Shown here: in pieces, positions 16,862 to 26,315 of the stretch
How positions within the stretch are numbered: position 1 is the stretch's first letter
Layout of the letters: each line of letters opens with the position of its first letter
Origin: Nodosilinea sp. E11
GTDB lineage: Bacteria; Cyanobacteriota; Cyanobacteriia; Phormidesmidales; Phormidesmidaceae
Reading direction: 5' to 3'
Length of the DNA stretch: 64,000 bases
Assembly: GCF_032813545.1 (NCBI RefSeq)
Contig: NZ_CP136520.1
Span: 1,048,001 to 1,112,000, forward strand
Program-made: the position numbers and the translations under genes
Notes under the pieces: model-generated
What the model was told of the DNA's origin: nothing
Database searches by the model: none
What the model saw: the letters and a program-made list of their open reading frames with translations, nothing else

Positions 16862-17903
16862 GGGGGAGTACCTCTTCGGGGAATACAAACTTCTCATGGG
16901 GCTGGTCGGTCGGTGCCATCCAGGCCCGGATACCTTCGTTCAGCAAGATGTTCTTGGTGTAGAAGGTCTCAAACTCGGGGTCTTCCGCCGCCCGAATCTC
17001 TTGCGACACAAAGTCGTAGGCCCGCAGGTTTAGACCTAGACCCACGACACCCACCGCACTCATCCACAGGCCGGTAACCGGCACAAACAACATGAAAAAG
17101 TGCAGCCAGCGCTTGTTGGAGAAGGCAATACCAAAAATCTGCGACCAGAATCGGTTCGCCGTCACCATCGAGTAGGTCTCTTCAGCCTGGGTCGGCTCAA
17201 AAGCTCGGAAGGTGTTCGCGTTCTCACCATCTTTGAACAAGGTGTTCTCAACAGTGGCTCCGTGAATGGCGCACAGCAGCGCTCCACCCAAGACACCCGC
17301 TACTCCCATCATGTGGAAGGGGTTCAAGGTCCAGTTGTGGAAGCCCTGGAAGAACAGCAGAAATCGGAAAATCGCCGCTACGCCGAAGCTAGGCGCAAAA
17401 AACCAGCTCGACTGACCCAAGGGGTACATCAGAAAGACGCTGACAAATACCGCAATCGGTGCCGAGAAGGCGATGGCGTTGTACGGCCGTAGACCCACTA
17501 ATCGGGCCACTTCAAACTGTCGGAGCATGAAGCCGATCAGACCGAAGGCACCGTGTAGAGCAACAAAGCTCCACAACCCGCCCAGTTGGAACCAGCGGAC
17601 GAGGTCGCCCTGGGCTTCGGGACCCCACAGCAGCAGCAGGGAATGACCCAGGCTGTTGGCGGGGGTAGAAACGGCAACGGTCAAAAAGTTGGCACCTTCC
17701 AGGTATGACGACGCGAGGCCGTGGGTGTACCAGGAGGTCACAAAGGTGGTGCCGGTCAGCCAGCCACCTACCGCCATGAAGGCGCAGGGGAACAGCAAGA
17801 TGCCGGACCAACCGATAAACACAAAGCGATCGCGCTTTAGCCAGTCGTCAAGGACGTCGAACCATCCTCGCTGGGCTTGCGCGCGTCCCATTGCTATGGT
17901 CAT
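16845..17903 (-). CDS. psbD: Photosystem II D2 protein
   Basis: 352 residues, exactly the D2 length. [19 protein letters not shown] near the start and [20 protein letters not shown] in the fourth helix region identify D2, which with D1 binds P680, pheophytin, the non-heme iron and plastoquinone QA in the thylakoid membrane. AGAGGA six bases before ATG 17903 is the ribosome site. Co-transcribed with psbC. Many cyanobacteria have a second, light-induced psbD elsewhere; only the psbC-linked one is in the window. Confidence 0.99.
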   Translation of the reverse strand: MTIAMGRAQAQRGWFDVLDDWLKRDRFVFIGWSGILLFPCAFMAVGGWLTGTTFVTSWYTHGLASSYLEGANFLTVAVSTPANSLGHSLLLLWGPEAQGDLVRWFQLGGLWSFVALHGAFGLIGFMLRQFEVARLVGLRPYNAIAFSAPIAVFVSVFLMYPLGQSSWFFAPSFGVAAIFRFLLFFQGFHNWTLNPFHMMGVAGVLGGALLCAIHGATVENTLFKDGENANTFRAFEPTQAEETYSMVTANRFWSQIFGIAFSNKRWLHFFMLFVPVTGLWMSAVGVVGLGLNLRAYDFVSQEIRAAEDPEFETFYTKNILLNEGIRAWMAPTDQPHEKFVFPEEVLPRGNAL

Positions 17904-18427
17904 GTCAAATCCTCTTTATATGACATCCAATCCATAAGGTCGCGACTCTGTTGGATCCAAACCAGTTCTAGGGGGAACCGGGTCTGGCAGAGTATCACCT
18001 CAAAGCAGGGGTTAATAACTACTAAGTATTCCAGATATTAGAGCCAGGACGAAAAAATTCCTCACCTAATAACGATCCCCCTTGCTTGAGTCGCACCAGC
18101 AACCCCTGAAGCAAGCTTCGAGAGGCCAGGTTTCTATTTATGATAAGGAGTGTTCTAAATTTTTACAATCTGACATGTAAATTCTCAGGCTAATCGTTCG
18201 AGCCTTTGCCCTGGCGACCGGGGTAAAGCGCCGGTGCCCTGATCGACGGAGGGCCGCTGGGGTTTAGACTAGATCTACCCGTTGTACATATAACGACGGC
18301 TGGGGTTGGTTAAGGGTAGGGTTTGATGAGAACCAGTGCTTCCCAACGCGACCCAAATTTGATGTCTGCCCCGGCCAGCTGACTGCTTTTCCTTAGCATT
18401 TGTCAATAATTTCCCTCGTTAATATCT
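17904..18427. other. Divergent psbD / ycf4 promoter region
   Basis: 524 bp between divergent photosynthesis genes and AT-rich in its psbD-proximal half. It must contain the psbDC promoter and leader. I see TATAAAGAGGA close to the psbD start and the near-palindrome GTTGTACATATAAC at about 18,281, but no box pair I can defend. Confidence 0.5.
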
Positions 18428-18994
18428 ATGACCGCCTCCATTTCTTCGACTCAACCTCAGCTTTTGCAGCGCACTGTGCTGGGAGCCCGTCGCCTGAGCA
18501 ATATTTTCTGGGCTACGGTGCTAACCCTGGGTGGGCTAGGCTTTGCCCTGGCCGGAGCCTCTAGCTACCTGAAAAAAAATCTGCTGCCCTTTGCCGACCC
18601 CACCCAGCTGGTGTTTATTCCCCAAGGAATTGCCATGGGCTTTTACGGGGTAGTCGCGATCGGGCTAGCGACCTTTCTGTGGGTGGTGATTGCCCTGAAC
18701 GTAGGTGGTGGCTACAACAGTTTTGATAAAGACAGCAATCGACTTCAGATCGTGCGCCACGGGTTTTGGGGCGAAAATCGTCTGATTGAAATCGAGCATC
18801 CTCTACAAGAAGTGACGGCAGTTCGGGTAGCCATCAAGGAAGGGCTCAATCCCAAACGTACCCTCTACCTGCGGATTAAAGGGCGGCCCGATATTCCTCT
18901 AACCCGTGTTGGGCAGCCGATTCCGCTAGCTGACCTAGAGAATCAGGGGGCTGAACTGGCGCGGTTTTTGCAGGTGCCCTTAGAAGGGCTGTAG
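18428..18994 (+). CDS. ycf4: Photosystem I assembly protein Ycf4
   Basis: 188 residues, usual length about 185. Two membrane segments at about 25-46 and 62-84, then a cytoplasmic domain with GGGYNSFDKD, RHGFWGENR and the conserved EVTAVRVAIKEGLNPKR. Ycf4 helps assemble photosystem I on the thylakoid; it is non-essential but beneficial in cyanobacteria. It faces away from psbDC and is followed by an unrelated lipoprotein gene after 96 bases. Confidence 0.96.
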   Translation: MTASISSTQPQLLQRTVLGARRLSNIFWATVLTLGGLGFALAGASSYLKKNLLPFADPTQLVFIPQGIAMGFYGVVAIGLATFLWVVIALNVGGGYNSFDKDSNRLQIVRHGFWGENRLIEIEHPLQEVTAVRVAIKEGLNPKRTLYLRIKGRPDIPLTRVGQPIPLADLENQGAELARFLQVPLEGL

Positions 18995-19090
18995 GCGTTT
19001 GCTCTCCCAGAACTCGATAGCCCTCCCCCCGTTGCCAATGCCGTGAGATAACATGGGGGGTCGGTTGAACTCTTAGGAATCGATCTACTG

Positions 19091-19834
19091 ATGGCTCTCT
19101 CTATGCGCCCTTTTACCCTGGCCCTGGCGGCTGCACTCACCCTCTGGCTGGGTGCCTGCACCAATTCCGCCAATCTGGAAACACCGACTGGCGATGCGTC
19201 CCCGGCCCCTGGGGTGGCAGACGTAGCGGCAGCTCCATCTGGTCTGCCGGTGTTAGACGGCACCGCCACGGTGGAAATGGTGGTGAACGGCAGCCCGATT
19301 GTGATGGAGCTAGACGGTGCCAATGCCCCTATTACCGCCGGTAACTTTGTGGACTTGGTCAATCGGGGTGTGTACGACGACCTGGTGTTTCACCGGGTGG
19401 TGCGCGACCCCCAGCCTTTTGTGGCCCAGGGCGGCGACCCCCAGAGCAAAGACCCCAATGTGCCCGCCCAACAGCTGGGGACCGGCAGCTTTGTCGATCC
19501 TGACACCCAGGCCCCTCGCTACGTGCCGTTAGAAATTAAGCCTGCTGGGGCAGCAGAACCGATCTATAGCCAGACCTTTGAAGAGGCTCGGATTGCAGAA
19601 ACCCCTGAATTGCCCCACACGCGCGGCGCGGTGGCGATGGCGCGATCGCAGGCGGTAGACTCGGCCTCGGCTCAGTTCTATATCACCCTGGCGGAGCTGC
19701 CCTTTTTGGACGGCAGCTATGCGGTGTTTGGCTACGTCACCAGCGGCATGGATGTAGTGGATGCCATTCAACAGGGCGATCGCATCGAGTCAGCGCGGGT
19801 AATCGACGGGCTGGAGAATCTCAGGACTGAGTAG
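19091..19834 (+). CDS. Lipoprotein cyclophilin-type peptidyl-prolyl isomerase
   Basis: 247 residues with an N-terminal lipoprotein signal ending in the lipobox LGAC (Cys23), so it is exported and lipid-anchored. The cyclophilin domain starts near 55: [34 protein letters not shown] and [20 protein letters not shown] are its hallmark segments. It would help fold periplasmic or lumenal proteins. A second ATG at residue 5 gives nearly the same signal. The ketoacyl synthase frame overlaps its 3' end. Confidence 0.92.
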   Translation: MALSMRPFTLALAAALTLWLGACTNSANLETPTGDASPAPGVADVAAAPSGLPVLDGTATVEMVVNGSPIVMELDGANAPITAGNFVDLVNRGVYDDLVFHRVVRDPQPFVAQGGDPQSKDPNVPAQQLGTGSFVDPDTQAPRYVPLEIKPAGAAEPIYSQTFEEARIAETPELPHTRGAVAMARSQAVDSASAQFYITLAELPFLDGSYAVFGYVTSGMDVVDAIQQGDRIESARVIDGLENLRTE

Positions 19835-19871
19835 GCAGAACCTCAAGGGGCAGCGGGTTGTTGTCAGCGGA

Positions 19872-20981
19872 TTGGGGTTGGTCACAGCCCTGGGTACTAC
19901 AGCAGCTTCGACCTGGGAGGGTTTGCTGGCGGGGAAATCGGGCATTCATATGGGGCAGCCGTTCTCGGAGCTACCGCCTCGCCCTTTGGCCATGGTGGGC
20001 AATGCGCCCGCCGATTTGGAGGATTTGCTGGGGTTGGCGGTGGCCGAGGCGATCGCCGATGCCCACTTAGATCTACCTCTGCCAGACTGTGGCGTGGTGA
20101 TTGGCTCTAGCCGCAGCTTTCAAAGTCGCTGGGAGCGTATGGCCCGTCAGCCCGACTGGGCCGGGAATCCTTGGCTGGAGTCGTTGCCCCATATGGGGGC
20201 GATCGCCGTTGCCCGCCAGATCCAATCCCTCGGTCCGGTGCTGGCTCCGATGGCGGCCTGTGCCACGGGGCTGACAGCAATCTTTCAGGGCTACGAATTG
20301 GTGCGGCGGGGGCAGTGCGATCGCGCCATTGTCGGTGCCGCCGAAGCGCCCATTACACCGCTCACCCTGGCGGGCTTTGAGCAGCTAGGGGCGCTAGCCA
20401 CCACGGGCTGCTATCCCTTTGACCCAGAGCGAGAAGGGCTGGCACTGGGGGAAGGGGCAGCGGTGCTGGTGCTGGAATCGGAGGCGGCTTGGCGGGCGCG
20501 ATCGGGGCCACCTCCCTATGGCCACATTCTGGGGGCTGGGTTGAGTGCCGACGCCTACCACCGCACCGCCCCAGACCCAGAGCTGAGGGGTAGCCGTTTG
20601 GCCCTAAAGAATTGTCTCTATTACAGCGGCCTAAACCCGGATCAGGTGGGCTATATTCACGCCCACGGCACAGGTACCCAGCTCAACGATGACCACGAGG
20701 TACGGCTGATCGAGTCGGGGTTTGCTCAGCTGCCGTGGATGAGTTCGACTAAGGGAGCGACGGGGCATACGCTGGGAGCCTCGGGGGCGATCGGTGCGGC
20801 GCTGTGTCTGCTGGCGCTGCGGCACGGAGTGCTGCCGCCGAATGTGGGCGATCGCGGCAAGAGTATTTATCCCAACCTAGTGATAGAACCAACTGCCACA
20901 GTGTTGAACGCGGCTCTGTGCTTTAGCTTTGGCTTTGGGGGTCAGAATGGGGTGCTGGCTTTAGGGCGAAAGCAGCCCTAG
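19872..20981 (+). CDS. Beta-ketoacyl-ACP synthase family (start uncertain)
   Basis: 369 residues from TTG 19872. Active-site Cys130 in MAACATG, then HAHGTGTQLND and KGATGHTLGASG with the two catalytic histidines, give a complete Cys-His-His condensing enzyme. It is shorter than FabF (about 415), so probably a specialised paralog. The conserved opening QRVVVSGLG is encoded in frame just upstream of TTG 19872, but the frame, open back to 19803, has no ATG, GTG or TTG there. Either a rare start such as CTG 19827 is used, or the first strand is lost, or there is a sequence error. Confidence 0.88.
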   Translation: MGLVTALGTTAASTWEGLLAGKSGIHMGQPFSELPPRPLAMVGNAPADLEDLLGLAVAEAIADAHLDLPLPDCGVVIGSSRSFQSRWERMARQPDWAGNPWLESLPHMGAIAVARQIQSLGPVLAPMAACATGLTAIFQGYELVRRGQCDRAIVGAAEAPITPLTLAGFEQLGALATTGCYPFDPEREGLALGEGAAVLVLESEAAWRARSGPPPYGHILGAGLSADAYHRTAPDPELRGSRLALKNCLYYSGLNPDQVGYIHAHGTGTQLNDDHEVRLIESGFAQLPWMSSTKGATGHTLGASGAIGAALCLLALRHGVLPPNVGDRGKSIYPNLVIEPTATVLNAALCFSFGFGGQNGVLALGRKQP

Positions 20982-20985
20982 CGGT

Positions 20986-21228
20986 TTAGCCGAAGCTGCT
21001 AAAAAACTTCATGGCCATCTGGGGCAGGTGACTGACCTCAAACCAAAGCTGCTTGGGGGGAATGCCAAACAGGTATTGCAGGGCGGCAACAATTACCACC
21101 ATGCCAGCGAGGGGGACCAGCCCGACGCTCAAGATTCTGAAGAACAGCTGGGATGCTAAAACCACAACGGCGATCGCCGCCACAAGCAGCACCAGTTGAG
21201 AATCGACAGTATTAAACAGAGAATCCAT
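20986..21228 (-). CDS. Small two-helix membrane protein
   Basis: 80 residues. Two hydrophobic helices at about 12-30 and 34-53, and a soluble tail FGIPPKQLWFEVSHLPQMA. No recognised domain. It lies tail to tail with the ketoacyl synthase (4 bases apart) and has ordinary GC-rich codon use, so it is probably real and long resident. Function unknown; the window offers no partner. Confidence 0.65.
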   Translation of the reverse strand: MDSLFNTVDSQLVLLVAAIAVVVLASQLFFRILSVGLVPLAGMVVIVAALQYLFGIPPKQLWFEVSHLPQMAMKFFSSFG

Positions 21229-21465
21229 AGAATCTGAAGCCCTTTAGGGGATAACGAAAAATTTGAGCAAATTCACGCCATAGTATCCCAAGGTACCGCC
21301 CAGAGTTGTTACAGCGATCACGAAGGGTTTGCAGATAGCTCGATGTTGGGGCCTTCCGCCACCAGAGGCAGCTTTGGCCGTCAGGTATCCAGCTCATCCC
21401 GACTCAAGAAGGTGAACAGCCAAGATGACGACTCCACAATCAGCCTTCAAAACCAAGCCTTGATC

Positions 21466-22233
21466 CTAGGCAATTTCATTAAAAACATAGACCATCGCCG
21501 CCATGGCCAGCACGGTGACAACGGTGCCTACCACTTCTACCCCCATAGAGGCGCGACGGTGGGCGGGCCGCAGCCAAAAATTGAGCCACCGCACAATGCG
21601 CGGCATCACCACCAGGGTGAAGACGCAGGTGGTAATCAGGTTATTGGCCAGCATGGCGCTGGCGGGGTCCCAGTCTTCAAACAGGCCCAGACGCTCGAGA
21701 ATAAAGCCCTGCACCATGATGATCGGGTACAGGCCCAGCACCACCGCCAGAATTTCTTTCCAGGCCGGGGGGCCAAGCCCGTTCAGTTCGGCCCCGGCTT
21801 CGTTACTAAACCAGCCCTGCATGCCGGTCTCAAAGGAGGTGAATTTGTAGGACATAAAAATGTCGCGCCCAGCTTTGAGTAGAGCCTCGCGATCGCTTGA
21901 CTGCAACCACTGCCGCAGCTGGTCGGGCTGCTCAAAGTGCAGCACCGTGTACCACTTGAGGCAGCCCTTCTGCACGGCCAGAGGACGATAGCGGTCGGCT
22001 CGCAAGAACCCCTGCGATCGCTGGGCCGTCTTCACCATACGGCGGTGCCAGCTGCGAAAGGCCCAGTTTTTGTTGCTCGGCACGATGTACTCAATGATGA
22101 CACTGGGGCTGGGCAGATCGGGGCTGGCATCTTTGCCCAGCAGTGCCCCCAGTCCGTCCGCTGTCGCCAACCGCCGATTGAGTCGATCCTTCAGCCGGAT
22201 GATAGTTGCCGTCACCGATTCCTGTAGAGCCAT
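21466..22233 (-). CDS. ABM-domain membrane protein (COG3224-like)
   Basis: 255 residues. The soluble N-terminal 150 residues (VIIEYIVPSNKNWAFRSWH, GFLRADRYRP, WYTVLHFEQPDQLRQWL) resemble an antibiotic-biosynthesis-monooxygenase-type ferredoxin-like fold, and three membrane helices follow (about 163-182, 193-215, 233-253). This is the COG3224 architecture. Catalysis is unproven for this family; a membrane-bound sensor or oxidoreductase is possible. Stands alone on the minus strand. Confidence 0.75.
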   Translation of the reverse strand: MALQESVTATIIRLKDRLNRRLATADGLGALLGKDASPDLPSPSVIIEYIVPSNKNWAFRSWHRRMVKTAQRSQGFLRADRYRPLAVQKGCLKWYTVLHFEQPDQLRQWLQSSDREALLKAGRDIFMSYKFTSFETGMQGWFSNEAGAELNGLGPPAWKEILAVVLGLYPIIMVQGFILERLGLFEDWDPASAMLANNLITTCVFTLVVMPRIVRWLNFWLRPAHRRASMGVEVVGTVVTVLAMAAMVYVFNEIA

Positions 22234-22381
22234 GATGCCCGAGTGTCCTTTAGAAGCCCATCACCGGAGGCTGTATTCAGTATACAGTCGCTGATATTGA
22301 GTATCGATTAAATATCGCATCTTCAACCATAGGTCGATCGTTTGATCAATCAGACTATCTAAGGGCAGATTATTCGCGTAG

Positions 22382-23860
22382 TCAGGCTAAGACCCGGAAT
22401 TTTTCTGGGGCATCGCCGCCGGTCACATAGCCGCCCTGCTGTTTGATAACAGTGAGATTGGCGATCGCAGCTTCGCCAATCAGTTCCCCCGCCACAATAG
22501 CCGGTATGCCAGGGGGGTAGGCCGAAATCGTATCGGCACTAATGCGACCCAGAGCAGCGCTAGCGCCAACGGTTTCGATCGCAGCAAAGAACGCCTCGCG
22601 GGGCGACACCACGGGCAGGGTGAAGGACACATCTTGTTCGATCGGGAGTTGTTGCCACCCTGTGTTCACGGCCGCCAGGTGTCCAGCAGATTGCCCAGCA
22701 GATTGCTCTGCCAGGGTTTGAAAGCCTGCTATACCATGCCGCACATCCTCCAGAGCATTGCCCAGACTGACGATGAACGTCAGGTGCCGCAGCTCCGGTA
22801 GCTCAGCGGTAACGCCCAGTTCGTTGTGGAGAATGTCATCGGCCTCTAGCCCCGTTAGCCCCAGGCCCGACACATCCACCGTCAGCCGGGTCAAGTCTAG
22901 ATCGCTGACGCTAGAGAAAGCGGTCACCGCCGTGTCCATCACCCCCAAACCGGGGATTGCCGCCAGTTCCCTTCGCAGTTGCTGGGCTAGATCTAGGGTG
23001 TTAGACAGTAGCGCCTTGCCCTCAGTCGCCATTTGGTGACGGGCCGCATCGAGCGACGCCAGCAATAAAGCATTGGGACTGGTGGATTGGGTAAGCTGGA
23101 GGGCCGCTTGCAGACGGGGCTGAGCCAGGCGGTTTCCCCGCGTGTGGAGCATCGCCGCCTGGCTCAGCGCCCCCAGCACCTTGTGGGTTGACTGCACTAC
23201 CAGGTCAGCCCCCAGAGCCAGCGCCGGGGTGGGCAGGTCGGGGTGAAAGGCGAAGTGGGGGCCGTGGGCCTCATCGATGAGGAGGGGAATGCCGTGGGAA
23301 TGGGCTAGGGCTGCGATCGCCCCCACATCCGAGCAAACCCCGTGGTACGTGGGCGACACCAGCAACACCGCGCGGGTGTCAGGGTGGTGGGCCAGGGCAG
23401 CGGCCACCGTTTCGGCCTTTACCCCCAGCACCAAACCCAGGTCTGAGCTGTATTCTGGAGCCACAAACACCGGCATGGCCCCCGCCAGCACCAGCCCCGC
23501 CACCACCGAGCGATGGGCGTTGCGCGGCACGATAATTTTGTCCCCCGGACCGCAGGTGGCGAGAATGGCCGCCTCAATGCCGCAGGTCGAACCATTGGCA
23601 AGAAAGTAGGTGCGATCGGCTCCAAAGGCCTCAGCAGCTAGTTCTTGCGCCTCAAGAATGACGCCCTCTGGGGCAAACAGATTGTCCAACTCCGGCAGCT
23701 CGGGCAAATCCGCCGCCAGCGCGGCTTCCCCCAGTAATTCTCTCAGCCGAAGGGATGCCCCCTGCCCCCGCTTGTGCCCCGGCGCATAAAACGCCGCATG
23801 GGGCCGTTGGCTACTGGCCTGCAACGCCGAGAGAATAGGGGTTTGCGACTGATCGAGCAT
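22382..23860 (-). CDS. Orn/Lys/Arg decarboxylase-family PLP enzyme
   Basis: 492 residues from ATG 23860; the 33 codons before it in the same frame are not family-like. AFYAPGHKRGQG at the N-terminus, LANGSTCGIEAAI, VPRNAHRSV, IDEAHGPHF and the PLP-lysine motif STHKVLGALSQ place it in the major Orn/Lys/Arg decarboxylase branch, fold type I. It would make a polyamine or cadaverine precursor from a basic amino acid. The short form without an N-terminal wing domain is common in cyanobacteria; which amino acid is used cannot be told from sequence. Confidence 0.9.
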   Translation of the reverse strand: MLDQSQTPILSALQASSQRPHAAFYAPGHKRGQGASLRLRELLGEAALAADLPELPELDNLFAPEGVILEAQELAAEAFGADRTYFLANGSTCGIEAAILATCGPGDKIIVPRNAHRSVVAGLVLAGAMPVFVAPEYSSDLGLVLGVKAETVAAALAHHPDTRAVLLVSPTYHGVCSDVGAIAALAHSHGIPLLIDEAHGPHFAFHPDLPTPALALGADLVVQSTHKVLGALSQAAMLHTRGNRLAQPRLQAALQLTQSTSPNALLLASLDAARHQMATEGKALLSNTLDLAQQLRRELAAIPGLGVMDTAVTAFSSVSDLDLTRLTVDVSGLGLTGLEADDILHNELGVTAELPELRHLTFIVSLGNALEDVRHGIAGFQTLAEQSAGQSAGHLAAVNTGWQQLPIEQDVSFTLPVVSPREAFFAAIETVGASAALGRISADTISAYPPGIPAIVAGELIGEAAIANLTVIKQQGGYVTGGDAPEKFRVLA

Positions 23861-23970
23861 GGCTGCGCAAGGGATCGACAGGTCTGGCCGTGTAGCGTTT
23901 TGCGTTCTTGATGAGATGTTCTTTAAGCAAAACCTGATTCCCCGGTTTTTCGCCGTCAAACACCCATCAT

Positions 23971-24030
23971 GTACCCCCTTAAAAAGGGAGGCAGGGGGGA
24001 TCTCATTAAGGGGGCAGGGGGATCTCCGCC
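23971..24030. repeat. CCCCCTTAAAAAGGG-type intergenic repeat
   Basis: CCCCCTTAAAAAGGGAGG is followed by two direct copies of GGCAGGGGG(G)ATCTC about 23 bases apart. This purine-rich repeat is widespread between cyanobacterial genes. Confidence 0.7.
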
Positions 24031-24086
24031 CGCGCTACCCATGCCAGATTCGCTATAGTCTGAGATGCAGATCTGGAGAATATCCC

Positions 24087-24374
24087 ATGGCAAAAGCTAC
24101 CTGGAACGGCGTTGTACTGGCTGAGAGCGACGCCTGCGAAGTCGTGGAAGGCAACCAATACTTCCCCCCCGACTCGCTGAATATGGACTACTTTAAGTCG
24201 ATCAGCAAAACCACCGGCTGCCCCTGGAAAGGCACCGCTAACTACTACGACATCGTGGTCAATGGCGAAACCAATGCCGGTGCCGCCTGGTACTACGCCG
24301 AGCCCAAATCTGCTGCGAACAACATCAAGGGCTACGTGGCGTTTTACAGCAATAAGGTGAAGGTAGAAGTGTGA
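24087..24374 (+). CDS. DUF427 domain protein
   Basis: 95 residues from ATG 24087, preceded by CTGGAGA at good spacing. MAKATWNGVVLAES, GNQYFPPDSLN, TTGCPWKGTANYYDI and GYVAFYSNKVKVE are hallmarks of DUF427, a small beta fold of unknown biochemical function. A frame open from 23859 is longer, but the extension is antisense to the decarboxylase start and not conserved. Its stop codon lies in the first unit of the octamer array. Confidence 0.92.
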   Translation: MAKATWNGVVLAESDACEVVEGNQYFPPDSLNMDYFKSISKTTGCPWKGTANYYDIVVNGETNAGAAWYYAEPKSAANNIKGYVAFYSNKVKVEV

Positions 24375-24533
24375 AGAGGTGAAGAGGTGAAGGCGTGAAG
24401 AGGTGAAGGCGTGAAGAGGTGAAGGCGTGAAGAGGTGAAGGCGTGAAGAGGTGAAGGCGTGAAGAGGTGAAGGTGTGAAGAGGTAATGCCGGGTTTACCC
24501 CTTCACTTCTTCACTTCTTCACCTCTTCACCTC
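24371..24533. repeat. Octamer tandem array with inverted arm
   Basis: Fourteen contiguous octamers, alternately GTGAAGAG and GTGAAGGC (24371-24482), then a short spacer and an inverted block 24501-24533 that reads GAGGTGAA/GAAGTGAA on the minus strand. The two arms can fold into a long stem of about 32 bp between the convergent DUF427 and ilvC genes, and could terminate both. Confidence 0.9.
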
Positions 24534-24540
24534 TCTACTA

Positions 24541-25536
24541 CTACGCTTTCTTCAGCCAGCTAAACATGGCCCGCAGATCCTTACCCACCTCTTCAATCGG
24601 GTGCTCGGCTTCGCGGCGGCGCATGGCGGTAAACCCGGCATTACCCGACTGGCTTTCGAGCACAAACTCGCGGGCAAACTGGCCGGTCTGAATTTCCTTC
24701 AGCACCTTGCGCATTTCGGCACGGGTTTCGTCGGTGATGATGCGGGGGCCACGGGTGTAGTCGCCGTACTCAGCGGTGTTAGAGATGCTGTCGCGCATTT
24801 TGGCTAGACCGCCCTCGACCACCAGATCCACAATTAGCTTGACTTCGTGCAGGCACTCAAAGTAAGCCAGCTCGGGCTGGTAGCCCGCATTTACCAGGGT
24901 TTCGAATCCGGCTTTGATCAGCTCGCTGAGGCCGCCGCAGAGCACCACTTGCTCACCAAACAGGTCAGTCTCGGTTTCTTCTCTAAAGGTGGTTTCGAGA
25001 ATACCGGCGCGGGTGCCGCCGATGCCCTTGGCGTAGGCCATGGCGCGATCGCGGGCTTGACCCGTAGCATCTTGATACACCGCAAACAGGCAGGGCACGC
25101 CCTGGCCCTCTTGGTAGGTGCGGCGCACCAGGTGACCGGGGCCTTTGGGGGCCACCATCACCACATCGACATCTTCGGGGGGCACAATCTGGCCAAAGTT
25201 GATGTTAAAGCCGTGGGCAAATAGCAGCACGTTGCCCGCTTCGAGGTTGGGGGCAATAGACTCTTTATAGATGGTGCGCTGCACTTCGTCGGGCAGCAAA
25301 ATCATGATCCAGTCGGCCAGCTTGACGGCATCGGCGACGGGCTTGACGGTCAGCCCTTCGGCCTCGGCCTTAGCGGTGGAGCGGCTGCCTTCGTACAGAC
25401 CCACAATCACGTTGACGCCGCTGTCTTTGAGGTTGAGGGCGTGGGCATGGCCCTGGGAGCCGTAGCCGATAATGGCGACGGTTTTGCCGTTGAGCAAGTC
25501 TAAGTTGGCGTCACTGTCGTAATACATGCGGGCCAT
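24541..25536 (-). CDS. ilvC: Ketol-acid reductoisomerase
   Basis: 331 residues, class I length. [20 protein letters not shown], the Rossmann motif [23 protein letters not shown] and [15 protein letters not shown] with its metal-binding acids are all present. It converts acetolactate and acetohydroxybutyrate to the dihydroxy acids in valine, leucine and isoleucine synthesis, using NADPH and Mg. AAGGAGAA lies just before ATG 25536. Monocistronic here. Confidence 0.98.
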   Translation of the reverse strand: MARMYYDSDANLDLLNGKTVAIIGYGSQGHAHALNLKDSGVNVIVGLYEGSRSTAKAEAEGLTVKPVADAVKLADWIMILLPDEVQRTIYKESIAPNLEAGNVLLFAHGFNINFGQIVPPEDVDVVMVAPKGPGHLVRRTYQEGQGVPCLFAVYQDATGQARDRAMAYAKGIGGTRAGILETTFREETETDLFGEQVVLCGGLSELIKAGFETLVNAGYQPELAYFECLHEVKLIVDLVVEGGLAKMRDSISNTAEYGDYTRGPRIITDETRAEMRKVLKEIQTGQFAREFVLESQSGNAGFTAMRRREAEHPIEEVGKDLRAMFSWLKKA

Positions 25537-25674
25537 GGGGTTCTCCTTGAAGTTGACGGGCTGCGGTGTTTTGTTAGCAAGCTCTTGATTCTACCAAACT
25601 TAGGGGGCTAGCCAAAATCTCTCAAATCATGATCTGGTCTGCGGCAATTGGCATTGGGTAGATTAGCCAGCTCT

Positions 25675-25824
25675 CTAGCGACGAATCCATTTGGTGAGAA
25701 TGCGCATGGGCTGGCCGGTGAGGGGGTCGAGCTGGGGTTTACGACCGGCGCGGGGTTCGGCGAAGCCGATGCTGTGGAGAGGGGCGATGACTAGCTCCAT
25801 GTTGGTGGCGGTGCCGATGAGCAT
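25675..25824 (-). CDS. Small conserved protein or remnant
   Basis: A 49-residue product from ATG 25824: MLIGTATNMELVIAPLHSIG, then a Pro/Arg-rich linker and a C-terminal MRILTKWIRR. The frame stays open upstream to about 25937 with non-ATG codons only (GTG 25833 would give 52 residues), ending at a stop inside the palindrome at 25920. The hydrophobic core pattern and the clear end of the reading look coding, but no ribosome site is visible; it could be the surviving 3' part of a longer gene. Confidence 0.45.
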   Translation of the reverse strand: MLIGTATNMELVIAPLHSIGFAEPRAGRKPQLDPLTGQPMRILTKWIRR

Positions 25825-25919
25825 GACGCGCACGGGTTCGCGGGGGTCGGCGGGCTCTGCGCTGGGTGGGTTGCTAGAGGGTGGCAGGTTATAGATTTCG
25901 CTGTGATGGAGGGAATCCA

Positions 25920-25950
25920 GACCTCCGAGTTTTTAAAAAACTCGGAGGTC
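25920..25950. repeat. Perfect palindrome GACCTCCGAG...CTCGGAGGTC
   Basis: GACCTCCGAGTTTTT at 25920-25934 is mirrored by AAAAACTCGGAGGTC ending at 25950. The T/A run at the centre and flanks resemble a dispersed ACCTCCGAG repeat rather than a normal terminator. Confidence 0.75.
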
Positions 25951-26052
25951 GTTTGCCGCAAGAAACTGCCGAAGGGTGCGAAATTCATTGCAGAATGCGA
26001 CACTGTGGAATCGAGTCGCCATGAAGAGAACTTTAAGGCGATCGAGAAACCA

Positions 26053-26085
26053 TACCGTTCTTTCTATACAGAGCGGTAATTACCG
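26053..26085. promoter_or_regulatory. Likely operator of HTH gene
   Basis: CGGTAATTACCG (26074-26085) is a perfect 12-bp palindrome ending 11 bases before the HTH start codon. A further half-site TACCG lies at 26053-26057, so TACCG/CGGTA occurs three times in 33 bp. Such placement suggests autorepression. Confidence 0.55.
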
Positions 26086-26096
26086 AGCAGTATAGT

Positions 26097-26315
26097 ATGT
26101 CTGGCCAAAGTCAGCAAGCCACGCTGATGGATTTGCGTACCCGTGCAGGTTTGACCCGCCGCGAGGTGGCAAATGCACTAGGAATTACCGAAAAAACGGT
26201 CTACGTATGGGAAACCAGCGATAATCCGCCCAAAATGACGGTTTATCAGGTTCAAAAGCTATTGGAGATTCTTAGCTGTACGTTGGATGAGTTAGCGATC
26301 GCTACGACGAAGTAG
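26097..26315 (+). CDS. XRE-type helix-turn-helix regulator
   Basis: 72 residues. LRTRAGLTRREVANALGITE and KTVYVWETSD form a five-helix XRE/Cro DNA-binding domain and nothing else, with LLEILSCTLDELA as the last helix. Small stand-alone regulators of this type often repress their own gene, and a perfect palindrome sits just upstream. No partner toxin gene follows, so an orphan antitoxin is less likely than a simple repressor. It marks the left border of the second AT-rich stretch. Confidence 0.85.
   Translation: MSGQSQQATLMDLRTRAGLTRREVANALGITEKTVYVWETSDNPPKMTVYQVQKLLEILSCTLDELAIATTK

Noticed and set aside
25791..26003. 70-codon minus frame ending near 25791
   Set aside because: Overlaps the better-supported small frame at 25675-25824 in another frame and is Pro/Ser/Ala-rich noise.
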